Source: an uncultured Planctomycetaceae bacterium
GTDB lineage: Bacteria; Planctomycetota; Planctomycetia; Pirellulales; Pirellulaceae
Length of the DNA: 14,113 nucleotides
Assembly: GCA_903921945.1 (NCBI GenBank)
Contig: CAIXSC010000450.1
Span: 1 to 14,113, forward strand
Reading direction: 5' to 3'
This document shows, piece after piece, positions 1-6,776 of this stretch. The notes under the pieces were generated by a model. That model was not told the origin of the DNA and ran no database searches. It worked only from the letters and a program-made list of their open reading frames with translations. Positions within the stretch are counted from its first letter, which is position 1. Each line of letters starts with the position of its first letter. The translations under genes and the position numbers were made by a program.

Positions 1-407
1 AGTTGCTGATCTTCTTCATCATGTCGTTCAAAATCGCCGCTCAGGAAGGCGACTTCAACATCAAGATGCCGTTGGCTGCCAGCGCTGGCGCCCCGTCGGA
101 CGACCTTCCCCCCATGAAATTGCGACTGTCCGCCGGCCCCGGTGGCCAACTAACCGGCATCTCGCTCGGTGATCGGCGTTTCGACAGCTTCACCCAGTTG
201 CACCACTACATCATTGGCGAGTTCGGTAACGAACAGGGTGCGGGCAGCCTGCGGGAGACAGCGGAGGTCGAGTTCGCCTGCGACTACAACCTGCGTTACG
301 AAGAAGTGGTCAATGCGATCAGCGCGGTGTCGGGTTACGTGAGCCAGGATGGCCAGATCGTGAAATTGATCGAAAAGCTCAAGTTCTCTCCGATCCAACG
401 CGAGTGA
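1..407 (+). CDS. ExbD/TolR-family biopolymer transport protein, C-terminal part (5' end cut by window edge)
   Basis: This is the periplasmic part of an ExbD/TolR proton-channel accessory protein, which works with ExbB/TolQ to energise outer-membrane processes. The reading frame is open to the left edge. The first visible residues, LLIFFIMSFKIA, are the end of the hydrophobic membrane anchor, so the true start lies upstream. About 120 residues of soluble domain follow. A beta-strand segment, VEFACDYNLRYEEVVNAIS, matches the typical ExbD stretch of a strand ending in a charged residue and then 'Y..vv.vm', followed by a glycine turn. The gene ends in TGA at 405-407 and is followed by an intrinsic terminator, so it is the last gene of its own operon, presumably after exbB. 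The family call rests on this pattern and on length. It cannot separate ExbD from TolR. Confidence 0.8.
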   Translation, partial: LLIFFIMSFKIAAQEGDFNIKMPLAASAGAPSDDLPPMKLRLSAGPGGQLTGISLGDRRFDSFTQLHHYIIGEFGNEQGAGSLRETAEVEFACDYNLRYEEVVNAISAVSGYVSQDGQIVKLIEKLKFSPIQRE

Positions 408-471
408 TCGTTCGCTCGCGAACTGCGAACCGCGGCGGTTATCCGACCCGCGCCCGCGACCGGCGATCCGC

Positions 472-496
472 CCCGCGGAGCGCGGGTTTCTTTATT
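472..496 (+). terminator. Rho-independent terminator after the exbD-like gene
   Basis: A perfect 6-bp GC stem, CCCGCG (472-477) and CGCGGG (481-486), encloses a 3-nt loop GAG. It is followed at once by the T-rich run TTTCTTTATT (487-496). It lies 65 nt after the exbD-like stop codon and 68 nt before the ROK start. It therefore separates the transport operon from the polyphosphate operon. Confidence 0.8.
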
Positions 497-520
497 ACCG
501 ACAGCCGAGCGCTCGCATTT

Positions 521-549
521 TTCACACAAACTTCACACGAACATCACGA
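521..549 (+). promoter_or_regulatory. Candidate PHO-box-like direct repeat upstream of the polyphosphate operon
   Basis: The unit TTCACAC occurs exactly at 521-527 and 532-538, with a degenerate third copy, ATCACGA, at 543-549. The copies are separated by 4-nt spacers AAAC and GAAC, giving an 11-bp period, so all lie on one face of the helix. Seven-base direct repeats with 4-bp spacers are the known layout of PhoB/PhoP boxes, and the TTCAC core is close to the actinobacterial PhoP repeat. Polyphosphate genes are common Pho regulon members. The caveat is position. The repeats end only 14 nt before the ROK start codon, leaving little room for a -10 element and leader. They could instead be an operator, or chance. 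No convincing -10 box was found. Confidence 0.4.
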
Positions 550-563
550 ATTGGAAACGGAGC

Positions 564-1574
564 ATGGCCCGCGAAAAGACGCACTGGGTCGGGTTTGACC
601 TAGGCGGAACCAAAATGATGGCGACTGTGTTCGACACCCGTTTCGAACCGCTGGGTCGCGAACGCAAGAAGACCAAAGGGCATGAAGGCTCCAAGGCTGG
701 ACTTGAACGCATCCTCAACGCGATTCATGAGGCGCTGGAAGACGCCAAGGTCGCCACCGATCAACTCGCCGGCATCGGCATCGGCTGTCCCGGCGCGGTG
801 GACTTGGAGCGCGGCGTGATCGAGGAAGCGGCCAACCTTGGTTGGCGCGATCTGCGGTTGCGCGACAAGGTCGCCGAGGAGTTCCATTGTCCGGTCGTTG
901 TCATGAACGACGTGGACGCGGGCGTTTACGGCGAGTACCGCTTCGGCGCTGGCCGCGATGCGCGTTGCGTGCTCGGCGTGTTTCCAGGCACGGGGATCGG
1001 TGGCGGGTGCGTGTATGAAGGCCAAGTTGTGCGTGGCCGCAAGTATTCCTGCATGGAGATCGGCCACATCCAAATCCGGCCTCACGGCGGTCGGCTGTGC
1101 GGTTGTGGTCGCTACGGATGCCTGGAAACCGAGGCGAGCCGGTTGGCGATCGCGGCCGAGGCGGCCCAAGCGGCGTTTCGTGGCGAAGCGCCGGAACTGT
1201 TGAAGATCGCGGGCACGGACTTGGCGAACATTCGCAGCGGCGCGCTGGCCCAATCGATTCGCGGCGGCGATGTGGCGGTCGAACGGATCGTGCGCCGCGC
1301 CGCCGGATTGATCGGTTTGGCGATCGGCAACGTCTGCAATCTGCTCGCGCCCGACGTCGTTGTGCTTGGCGGCGGTCTGGTGGAAGCGTTGCCGAAATGG
1401 TTTGTGGAATCGATTGACGCGGCGGCTCGCGAACAGGCTTTCGCCGGCTTCGCGCGCGGCCTGAAAATCGTCGCGGCGCGACTGGGCGACGACGCCAACG
1501 TGATGGGAGCGGCGGCGTGGGCCGAGGCCAGCTTGTTGCGTGCGGCGGCCACGTCCGCGGCCGCTCAGGAGTAA
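564..1574 (+). CDS. ROK-family sugar kinase (glucokinase-like)
   Basis: This cytoplasmic kinase of 336 aa phosphorylates a hexose, most likely glucose, at the expense of ATP or another phosphoryl donor. Visible motifs in order are the phosphate-binding DLGGTK (12-17); N115-D116 in MNDVDAG, with D116 as the expected catalytic base; GTGIGGG (142-148); and the ROK signature. The signature has EIGH (165-168) and the zinc site CGCGRYGC, so the zinc ligands should be H168, C179, C181 and C186. The C-terminal ATP-site glycines are in VVVLGGG. The ATG at 564 follows a weak purine-rich stretch. The gene leads an operon whose other genes make and break polyphosphate, and its stop lies 4 nt before the ppx start. 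That linkage raises the possibility of polyphosphate as donor, but the zinc-type ROK motif differs from actinobacterial polyphosphate glucokinases, which lack it. Substrate is not provable here. Confidence 0.88.
   Translation: MAREKTHWVGFDLGGTKMMATVFDTRFEPLGRERKKTKGHEGSKAGLERILNAIHEALEDAKVATDQLAGIGIGCPGAVDLERGVIEEAANLGWRDLRLRDKVAEEFHCPVVVMNDVDAGVYGEYRFGAGRDARCVLGVFPGTGIGGGCVYEGQVVRGRKYSCMEIGHIQIRPHGGRLCGCGRYGCLETEASRLAIAAEAAQAAFRGEAPELLKIAGTDLANIRSGALAQSIRGGDVAVERIVRRAAGLIGLAIGNVCNLLAPDVVVLGGGLVEALPKWFVESIDAAAREQAFAGFARGLKIVAARLGDDANVMGAAAWAEASLLRAAATSAAAQE
1567..1571 (+). promoter_or_regulatory. Shine-Dalgarno AGGAG that sets the ppx start at 1579
   Basis: AGGAG sits inside the last codons of the ROK gene and 7 nt before the ATG at 1579. 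The open frame extends upstream to an ATG at 1540, but that start would add 13 Arg/Pro-rich residues, has no ribosome site and would overlap the ROK gene by 35 nt. The 1579 start is therefore preferred. Confidence 0.75.
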
Positions 1575-1578
1575 CGCC

Positions 1579-3165
1579 ATGTCGACCGGTACTCGTTCCA
1601 CGGGCGAACGGGAGGCGGCCAGGGCTGTCGACCCCGTGGCCGTCATCGACATCGGCACCACTTCGATCCGCATGGCGGTCGCGGAAATCCGGCCTGACGG
1701 CACGGTCCGAACGCTTGAAAAACTGTCGCAAGCGGTCCAGCTTGGCAAAGACGCTTTCACTCGCGGCCAGATTTCCAAGGCGACGATCGAGGAATGCGTG
1801 CGAGTGCTGAAGAGCTACCGCCAGTCACTCCACGAATTCCGCATCACGCGTCCCGAGCAAATCCGCGTGGTCGCCACCAGCGCGATCCGCGAGGCGCTGA
1901 ACCGACTCGCGTTCATCGACCGCATTTACATCGCGACCGGCCTGCAGGTCGAGCCGCTGGATGAGGCCGAGGTCAACCGCTTGACCTATTTGGGCGTGCT
2001 GCCGCTCGTTCAAGGCGATCCGCAACTCGCGGCGTCCAAGGTGCTCGTGACCGAAGTGGGTGGCGGCAGCACCGAACTGCTCGTGCTCCGGCAAAACAAC
2101 GTCATGCTCTCGCACACCTTTCGACTCGGCAGCCTTCGCTTGCGGGAAATGCTGGCCGCCTACCAAGCTCCCGCCGTGAAGCAGCGGCAGATTATGGAGT
2201 CGCAGATCCAGAAGACGGTCGAGCAGATTCGTGAACACGTCGTCATGGACGGCCCGATTGAGCTGCTGGCGCTCGGCGGCGATATGCGTTTCGCCGCGAG
2301 CCAACTGACACGCGACGCCAACCCGGATTCGCTGCTGCGGATCCCGCTGTCAGCGCTCGAAAAGTTCACCGACAAAGTGCTGGAGGCCAGCGAAGACCAG
2401 TTGATCCGCAAGTACCACATGAGCAGCCCGGACGCCGAGACGCTCGGACCAGCGCTCTTGGCGTGTGTGCTGTTGGCCCGCGAGTTCCAACTGACCTCGA
2501 TTGTCGTCGCGCCTGTCACCCTCCGCGATGGACTCGTGAAGGAGATGGTCACGCATGACACTTGGACGGAGGACTTTAGCGGTCAAATCGTGCGGTCCGC
2601 CGTCGACCTGGGACGGAAGTTTTCGTTTGACGAGCCGCACGCGAGGCACGTCGCGGAACTGTCACGCCAGCTTTTCGACCAACTGCGCGATGAACACGGC
2701 TTGGAGCCGCGACATCGGCTGATCCTTTATCTGGCCGCCTTGCTCCACGAGATCGGCCTGTTTGTCAGCAATCGCAGTTCGCACAAACACGCGATGTACC
2801 TGATCCAGAATTCCGAGCTTTTCGGGGTCAGCCGCCGCGACCAGTTGCTGGTCGCGCTGGTCGCCCGCTATCACCGTCGCGCGTTGCCGAAACCGGAACA
2901 CGAAGGTTACGCCACCTTGGACCGCGATGGCCGTGTCGCCGTTTCGAAGCTCGCCGCCCTGCTCCGCGTCGCCGTCGCGTTGGACGATTCCCGCAGCCAG
3001 CGTGTCCACGAACTCCGCTGCTTCCGCGATGGAGGCCGGTTGGTGATCGCGGCCCGCGACCTCGAGGATCTGTCGCTGGAGCAGTTGGCGTTGCGACAAA
3101 ACGGTTCGTTGTTCGAGGAGACTTTCGGCATGCCCGTGTTGTTGCGACGGGAGCGATCCCGATGA
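1579..3165 (+). CDS. ppx: Ppx/GppA-family exopolyphosphatase with C-terminal HD domain
   Basis: This 528-aa protein is predicted to hydrolyse the terminal phosphate of polyphosphate, or of pppGpp. It has the long, two-module form seen in E. coli Ppx. The N-terminal ASKHA fold shows AVIDIGTTSIRM (21-32), the ATSAIREALNR motif (99-109), GLQVEPLDEAEVNRLTYLGV (121-140), the phosphate loop EVGGGSTEL (159-167) and ALGGD (231-235). The HD-like module runs from about 350, with H357, LLHEIG around H390, the SHKH motif (401-404) and a conserved RYH at 430-432. The HE instead of HD pair also occurs in E. coli Ppx. Active-site motifs are divergent: family SNS is TTS, EEAR is EVNR and DIGGGSTE is EVGGGSTE. 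The gene starts 4 nt after the ROK gene, and its stop overlaps the ppk start in ATGA, indicating translational coupling. Exopolyphosphatase is preferred over GppA because of the ppk neighbour. Confidence 0.88.
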   Translation: MSTGTRSTGEREAARAVDPVAVIDIGTTSIRMAVAEIRPDGTVRTLEKLSQAVQLGKDAFTRGQISKATIEECVRVLKSYRQSLHEFRITRPEQIRVVATSAIREALNRLAFIDRIYIATGLQVEPLDEAEVNRLTYLGVLPLVQGDPQLAASKVLVTEVGGGSTELLVLRQNNVMLSHTFRLGSLRLREMLAAYQAPAVKQRQIMESQIQKTVEQIREHVVMDGPIELLALGGDMRFAASQLTRDANPDSLLRIPLSALEKFTDKVLEASEDQLIRKYHMSSPDAETLGPALLACVLLAREFQLTSIVVAPVTLRDGLVKEMVTHDTWTEDFSGQIVRSAVDLGRKFSFDEPHARHVAELSRQLFDQLRDEHGLEPRHRLILYLAALLHEIGLFVSNRSSHKHAMYLIQNSELFGVSRRDQLLVALVARYHRRALPKPEHEGYATLDRDGRVAVSKLAALLRVAVALDDSRSQRVHELRCFRDGGRLVIAARDLEDLSLEQLALRQNGSLFEETFGMPVLLRRERSR

Positions 3166-5522
3166 AAGACGGCGCGAAACGACTGATCAATCGCGAACTC
3201 AGTTGGCTGGAATTCAACCAGCGCGTTCTCGAGGAATCGCTTGACTCCGGCCTGCCGTTGCTCGAAAGGCTCAAGTTCCTCGCTATCACCGCCTCGAATC
3301 TCGACGAGTTCTTCATGGTCCGCGTTGGCGGACTGCAACTGCTGGACGAGAGCGGCGAACGCGGGACGGACGCTACGGGACTCACGGCAGCCCAGCAACT
3401 GCAAGCGATCAGCCAGCGGGCGCACCGCATGGTCGTCGACCAGTATCGATGCTTCGTGGAGCAGCTTGAGCCAGCGCTCGAAGAGGCGGGTATCCGGCGG
3501 CTGAAACCGACCGGCTTGGCGGAGCGGCAACGCGGACTGCTGGAACAGATTTTCGAAAACGAGATCTTCCCGGTCTTCACGCCCCAGCGAGCCAGCGTCA
3601 ACGACTTCCCGTTGCTCGTCGGTTGCACGCTTAATGTTTGCGTGCGACTCGGCCCGGCCGCTCGCCGCAAAACGTCGGAAGCGGTGGCCGCCGCCGCTTC
3701 CCCGTCCCCCGGTTCCGCTTCCACCGGCTCCGCTTCCACCATCTCCGCGTCCATTGGTTCCGTATCGACCGGCTCCGTATCCACCGGTTCCGTATCGACC
3801 AGTTCCGCGGCAAGTGGCGGTCACGGTTCAGGGCTGGGCTCGGGATCGGGATCGGCGGCGGGGACCGGCCCCGCATTGGCCGGCGCGGGTTCTTCGTCCG
3901 CTGAAGCCTGGGCCGGTTCGCGATTCGCGATCATCCCTTTCGGTCGCTCCGCCACGCGGTTTCTAACCCTGCATGCCGATCGCGGCTACGCCTTCATGCT
4001 GCTGGAAGACGCGGTGAAGCTGATGGTCGAGCGTTTCTTCCCGGGCGAACCCGTGCTGGAGTGCGTGCCGTTCCGCATCGCGCGCAATGCCGACGTCGGT
4101 ATGCGTGACGATCTCGCGGCTGATCTGCTGGCCGGGATGCAAGAGATGCTAACGGCTCGGAAGCAGGGCGACTGCGTGCGGTTGGAAATCGCCGCCGACG
4201 CCAGCGCCGCGACACTGGCGTTTTTGCGCGAAGCGTTGCAGGTGGCCGAACGCGACATCTTTTCGATCGCTGGACCGCTCGACTTATCCGCGTTCATGTC
4301 GCTGGCCGAACTCAAAGGGTTTGAATCGCTGCGCTATCCCCCCTGGCCGCCGCAACCCTCGCCGCTCGTTGACGCCAAAAAGAGCCTGTTCGATATCCTG
4401 TCGCAGCGGGATGTCCTGTTGTGCCATCCGTACGAAAGTTTCGAACCGGTGGTGCGCCTGGTGGAAGAGGCGGCCGAAGATCCCGATGTGCTCGCGATCA
4501 AACAGATTCTGTATCGCACCAGCCGCAACAGCCCGATCGTCGCGGCGCTCGCCCGCGCAGCCCGCCGGGGAAAGCACGTCACGGCCATCGTCGAATTGAA
4601 GGCGCGGTTCGACGAAGCGCGGAACATCGAGTGGGCGAAGAGTCTTGAGCAGAACGACGTGCAGGTGATCTACGGCGTCACTGGCCTGAAAACGCACGCC
4701 AAGCTGTGTATCGTCGTGCGGCGCGAACCGCAAGGAATCCAGCGGTACGTGCATTTCGGAACCGGCAACTACAACGAATCGACCGCTCGGCTGTACAGCG
4801 ACGTGAGCTTGCTGACGGCCAACGAGGAATTGGGAGCGGACGCGTCAAGCTTCTTCAACGCTATCACCGGCTACACCCAATTGCCTTCGTTCCGGAAAAT
4901 CGCCGCCGCGCCGTTGGGACTGCGTGATCGGCTGCTGGAATTGATCAACGCCGAGACCGAACGGAAACAGCACGGCCAGAAGGCGGCGATCTCCGCGAAG
5001 CTCAATTCCCTGGTCGATCCCGAAATCATCCAAGCGCTGTACGCCGCGTCGCAAGCCGGCGTGAAGGTGCGGCTCAATGTCCGCGGCATTTGTTGCCTGC
5101 GTCCAGGCGTCGCCGGCCTGAGCGAAAACATCATGGTGACCAGCATCGTCGACCGGTTTCTGGAACACGCCCGCATTCTTCACTTCCATCATGGCGGCGA
5201 CGACCGAGTGTTCATTTCCAGCGCCGACTGGATGCCGAGAAACCTCGACCGCCGTGTGGAACTGCTCGTGCCGGTCGAAGATCCCGAGGGGCGTCAGCGA
5301 TTGATCTCGGCGCTCGACACCTACTTCCTCGACACCACCAAAGCCCGCCAACTACGGGCTGACGGTTCCTACGAGCGAGTCAAGGCGACGGGAAAGCGGC
5401 GTGGTTTCCGGGCGCAAGAGCAGCTCTATCGCGAAATCCAGCAACGAGTGCTCGAAGCGCAGCAATCCCGGCCCACCGTGTTCGAACCGCACCGCGCGCC
5501 GAACTCCGAGCGTTCGCGATAA
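3162..5522 (+). CDS. ppk1: Polyphosphate kinase 1 with an ~80-residue low-complexity insert
   Basis: Ppk1 makes long-chain polyphosphate from ATP reversibly, through a phosphohistidine intermediate. The N-terminal RELSWLEFNQRVLEE and ITASNLDEFFMVRVGG are hallmark Ppk1 segments. The phospho-acceptor is expected at H512 in GLKTHAKL, and the second catalytic histidine at H669 in RFLEHARI. The C-terminal SSADWMPRNLDRRVE is also conserved. The protein has 786 aa against about 690-720 in typical Ppk1. The excess is explained by an insert at roughly residues 170-252 between the N-terminal and head-domain strands, rich in Ser, Gly, Ala and Thr and including seven pentapeptide units. All catalytic motifs are intact, so the enzyme is probably active. 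ATG at 3162 overlaps the ppx stop, with a GGGAG 8 nt upstream. Co-expression of the synthetic and degrading enzymes suggests tight control of polyphosphate turnover. Confidence 0.95.
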   Translation: MKDGAKRLINRELSWLEFNQRVLEESLDSGLPLLERLKFLAITASNLDEFFMVRVGGLQLLDESGERGTDATGLTAAQQLQAISQRAHRMVVDQYRCFVEQLEPALEEAGIRRLKPTGLAERQRGLLEQIFENEIFPVFTPQRASVNDFPLLVGCTLNVCVRLGPAARRKTSEAVAAAASPSPGSASTGSASTISASIGSVSTGSVSTGSVSTSSAASGGHGSGLGSGSGSAAGTGPALAGAGSSSAEAWAGSRFAIIPFGRSATRFLTLHADRGYAFMLLEDAVKLMVERFFPGEPVLECVPFRIARNADVGMRDDLAADLLAGMQEMLTARKQGDCVRLEIAADASAATLAFLREALQVAERDIFSIAGPLDLSAFMSLAELKGFESLRYPPWPPQPSPLVDAKKSLFDILSQRDVLLCHPYESFEPVVRLVEEAAEDPDVLAIKQILYRTSRNSPIVAALARAARRGKHVTAIVELKARFDEARNIEWAKSLEQNDVQVIYGVTGLKTHAKLCIVVRREPQGIQRYVHFGTGNYNESTARLYSDVSLLTANEELGADASSFFNAITGYTQLPSFRKIAAAPLGLRDRLLELINAETERKQHGQKAAISAKLNSLVDPEIIQALYAASQAGVKVRLNVRGICCLRPGVAGLSENIMVTSIVDRFLEHARILHFHHGGDDRVFISSADWMPRNLDRRVELLVPVEDPEGRQRLISALDTYFLDTTKARQLRADGSYERVKATGKRRGFRAQEQLYREIQQRVLEAQQSRPTVFEPHRAPNSERSR
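3711..3815 (+). repeat. 15-bp in-frame minisatellite inside ppk1
   Basis: Seven consecutive 15-bp units start at 3711, 3726, 3741, 3756, 3771, 3786 and 3801. The unit is close to GGTTCCGTATCGACC, with variants at a few positions, and the last copy is degenerate. It encodes pentapeptides GSAST, GSAST, ISASI, GSVST, GSVST, GSVST and SSAAS at residues 184-218. The fourth and sixth units are identical, which points to recent slippage or duplication. The 15-bp period preserves frame, so copy number could vary without inactivating the kinase. Confidence 0.9.
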
Positions 5523-5558
5523 CGGCCGCTTGACGATCCCTCACCATGGAAGGCTCCG

Positions 5559-6055
5559 ATGAAGACCCTGCTGATCATGCGCCACGGCAAGGCGGAAGAC
5601 GCGGCGCTCGGCCGACTGGACCGCGAACGGCCACTTGTGCCGCGCGGGGAACGCGAGTCGGTGCGGATGGCCGACGAGTTGGCGGCGCACGGCCTCGTCC
5701 CGGATATCGTGATCGCTTCGGCCGCGATTCGGGCTCATCGCACGGCCGAATTGGTCGCTGAACGTTTGGTGTCACGCGTTTTTCATCCCAAAGCCGGCTC
5801 TACAACGCGCCGAGCGAAACCTACGTCGACGTGTTGCGCGAACTTTCAACCGAGGTCGGTTCGGCGCTGCTGGTCGGCCACAATCCCACCATGGAAGAAT
5901 TGGTCGCTCGATGGAGCGGTGAGGAGATGGAAATGGCGACCGCCGCGCTCGCGCACTTCTCGCTCGAACTCGACGACTGGGCGATGCTCCACGTGGTCGG
6001 CCGTCATCGACTGCTGCACTTTTGGAGGCCCAAGCAGTTTCGCGAGAGCCAATAA
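5559..6055 (+). pseudogene. sixA: SixA-like phosphohistidine phosphatase, interrupted by a -1 frameshift near 5765
   Basis: The histidine-phosphatase fold is split over two frames. The first frame from ATG 5559 gives MKTLLIMRHGKAED, with the catalytic RHG, and continues to RTAELVAER. After codon CGT at 5763-5765 it turns into sequence unlike the family. The second frame carries the rest: TRFSSQSRLYNAPSETY, ALLVGHNPTMEELV with the second catalytic histidine, and the family-like end RLLHFWRPKQF, with stop TAA at 6053-6055. Adding one T to the TTT run at 5765-5767 would join AELVAER to FGVTRFSSQSRLYNAP and give about 165 aa, the normal SixA size. GGAAGG lies 5 nt before the start. The gene is 36 nt after ppk1 and belongs to that operon. 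The break may be real or a homopolymer sequencing error. The gene symbol is by family, not proven orthology. Confidence 0.85.
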
Positions 6056-6192
6056 ACCAACGCGCCAGCGAATTCCGCGAATGACCCGGCGGCTAGTGAC
6101 GCCCCCTGGGCTGGCAGGCGCCTCGCTTCCCGAAACGAGCGAATACTCCCGGGACGATTCTGGCCTGCGGAAAATGGCCGAGGGTGGGAACT

Positions 6193-6210
6193 CGCCGCAA
6201 TAAAGCGGCG
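6193..6210 (+). other. Perfect hairpin just before the sigma-factor gene
   Basis: CGCCGC (6193-6198) and GCGGCG (6205-6210) pair perfectly around the 6-nt AT-only loop AATAAA. No T-run follows, so it is not a typical intrinsic terminator. It lies 2 nt before a possible GTG start (6213) and 26 nt before the preferred ATG (6237). It could bind a regulator or affect translation initiation. A GGAACT at 6187-6192, like the -35 element of ECF promoters, lies directly upstream, but no matching -10 element is clear. Confidence 0.45.
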
Positions 6211-6236
6211 GGGTGGAGCGTTTATCCTCTGGTGCC

Positions 6237-6770
6237 ATGAATGCCGGATCGGCTGACTATCCCGAATCGTTTCCGCTGGCGGAATGGATCCGCGAGCACG
6301 GCCCTGCCGTTCGTGGATACCTCTTCGGGATGGTCCGCGACGAGTCGACCGCGGACGATCTCTGCCAAGAGGTGTTCCAGCGGGTGTGGCGTTCGCGGGC
6401 CACTTATGCGGAGGCGGGGCAGACACGAGCCTACCTGCTGCGGATCGCTGACCGGCTGGCGATCGATCACCTGCGCAGCCGCAATCGCCGGGAGCAATTG
6501 ATAGATGACGAGGCCTGGGACCGATGCGAACCGAGCGACCGCGATCATGGTCCAGTGGACAGCGCCGAGCGTGCCGAGACGGCCGATCGGCTCCTCCGCG
6601 CGCTCGATTGCCTCACCCCGGCTCAACGACGCATTCTGCTCATGCGGTTCTACAGCGGTCTGGAGTTCGCCGAAATCGCCACGCTGGTCGGCTGCCCGCT
6701 CAATACGGCCCTGAGCCACTGCCATCGTGGGTTGCAATCGCTGCGTAAGATTTTGGGTCCGGAGGAGTAG
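6237..6770 (+). CDS. ECF-like sigma-70 family RNA polymerase sigma factor
   Basis: This 177-aa protein has the two-domain layout of a group IV (ECF) sigma factor. Region 2 spans about residues 25-85, with STADDLCQEVFQRVWR matching the conserved 'DA.DL.QE.f.r.w' helix, followed by RAYLLRIADRLAIDHLR, the -10 recognition part. Region 4 spans about 118-172, with LTPAQRRILLMRFYSGLEF and the helix-turn-helix EIATLVGCPLNTALSHCHRG, which should read the -35 box. An Asp/Glu-rich linker joins them. The ATG at 6237 is preferred, but no good ribosome site precedes it. A GTG at 6213 in the same frame would add 8 residues. The next gene starts 6 nt after the stop and is a membrane protein in the usual anti-sigma position. 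Target genes are unknown. Confidence 0.88.
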   Translation: MNAGSADYPESFPLAEWIREHGPAVRGYLFGMVRDESTADDLCQEVFQRVWRSRATYAEAGQTRAYLLRIADRLAIDHLRSRNRREQLIDDEAWDRCEPSDRDHGPVDSAERAETADRLLRALDCLTPAQRRILLMRFYSGLEFAEIATLVGCPLNTALSHCHRGLQSLRKILGPEE

Positions 6771-6776
6771 TTTTCG

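Noticed and set aside
1540..1578. Upstream ATG for ppx
   Set aside because: It has no ribosome site and would add an Arg/Pro-rich stretch. AGGAG supports 1579.
600..1778. Long - strand open frame of 392 codons opposite the ROK and ppx genes
   Set aside because: It is the antisense shadow of the ROK gene, has His/Arg-rich translation without motifs, and the + strand genes are clearly real.
2828..3824. Long - strand frames of over 300 codons opposite ppx/ppk1, one with repeated Met-Asp-Ala-Glu-like units
   Set aside because: The repeats are the reverse reading of the ppk1 minisatellite. The + strand encodes conserved Ppx and Ppk1 domains.
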